Below, one piece after another: positions 63,746-64,000 of a stretch of DNA of 64,000 nt (the first letter of the stretch is position 1; the number at the start of each line of letters is the position of its first letter). This DNA comes from Epiperipatus broadwayi (taxonomy: Eukaryota > Onychophora > Udeonychophora > Euonychophora > Peripatidae): the NCBI GenBank assembly GCA_028023455.1, contig JAQFVV010013085.1:1-64000 (forward strand), read 5' to 3'. The notes beneath the pieces are model-generated. The model was not told the origin of the DNA and made no database searches. It saw nothing but the letters and a program-made list of their open reading frames with translations. Made by a program: the position numbers and the translations under genes.

Positions 63746-64000
63746 AATTGAAAACATTTTGTTATATATATATTTCAATACAAATAAAGTAATTTTTATA
63801 CAAAGTATTTAAAGTCTATATGGAATTTTATTCTATTTATTTTTCTTTTATTATTGACAAGCAGTTTTATATTGTCCAATATTTTCATTTATCTAACTTT
63901 CTGAAAGTCATAATAAGAGCTGATACTCAAGTCTCCGCTGTATACAGAATTCAAACAAACTTTTAAAATATGATTTTTGATATTTTGTAAATGTTACTAA

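Larger units (their letters stand above)
37491..64000. repeat. Right arm of a giant inverted repeat, running off the window
   Basis: Reverse complement of 10905-37264. The last eight bases of the window (GTTACTAA) match TTAGTAAC at 10905, so the repeat has not ended at 64000. Compared with the left arm it keeps an intact tRNA-Ala (42890-42962) and an intact coiled-coil ORF (48895-49671). It also has extra low-complexity blocks at 38723-38974 and 39298-39518, and a pure G run at 38528-38552 where the left arm has a CT repeat. Confidence 0.97.

Overview
This is AT-rich, intron-free-looking intergenic DNA from a eukaryote, almost certainly an animal. It holds tRNA-derived SINE copies, degenerate non-LTR retrotransposon tails, a long-LTR retrotransposon, many fold-back (MITE-like) elements, TA and trinucleotide microsatellites, and one canonical tRNA-Ala(AGC) gene. 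The repeat mix would fit a mollusc, perhaps a cephalopod, but that is only an impression and nothing here proves the taxon. I found no convincing host protein-coding gene or exon. The only substantial reading frame without simple-repeat composition is a 258-residue, Lys/Glu-rich, coiled-coil-like protein inside the LTR element.

The dominant feature is a giant inverted repeat. Left arm 10905-37264 is the reverse complement of right arm 37491-64000, around a 226-bp spacer at 37265-37490. Each arm is about 26.4 kb, and the repeat is still running at the right edge of the window, so its true length is unknown. Position 10905 pairs with 64000, 16376 with 58532, 22721 with 52177, 28416 with 46551, and 37264 with 37491. 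Every feature in one arm (LTR element, solo LTR, SINEs, tRNA, MITEs, microsatellites) therefore recurs in the other in opposite orientation.

The arms are not equally similar along their length. By eye, the innermost ~265 bp are identical. The stretch from roughly 25-37 kb (left) against 37.8-48 kb (right) shows many substitutions and indels. The outer 11-24 kb against 50-64 kb is nearly identical apart from repeat lengths. In the diverged zone the right arm keeps an intact tRNA-Ala and an intact coiled-coil ORF, while the left copies carry a T-arm deletion and frameshifts. The right arm in turn has a 25-base G run where the left has a CT tract, plus two extra blocks of A/C/G-homopolymer sequence (38723-38974 and 39298-39518). 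These signs make a fold-back read or assembly artefact a serious explanation. A real palindromic duplication is the alternative.

Region by region: 1-10904 is outside the paired part visible here and holds SINE fragments, an inverted pair of a ~180-bp repeat, a LINE tail and four fold-back elements, including a near-perfect ~425-bp hairpin at 8585-9009. From 10905 to 22720 there are a GTT/GCT/GCA compound repeat, three SINE copies and a solo LTR inserted next to a SINE. From 22721 to 28416 lies the LTR element (minus). From 28417 to 37264 there are nested MITEs, a tRNA-Ala pseudogene and LINE tails. The right arm repeats all this in reverse.
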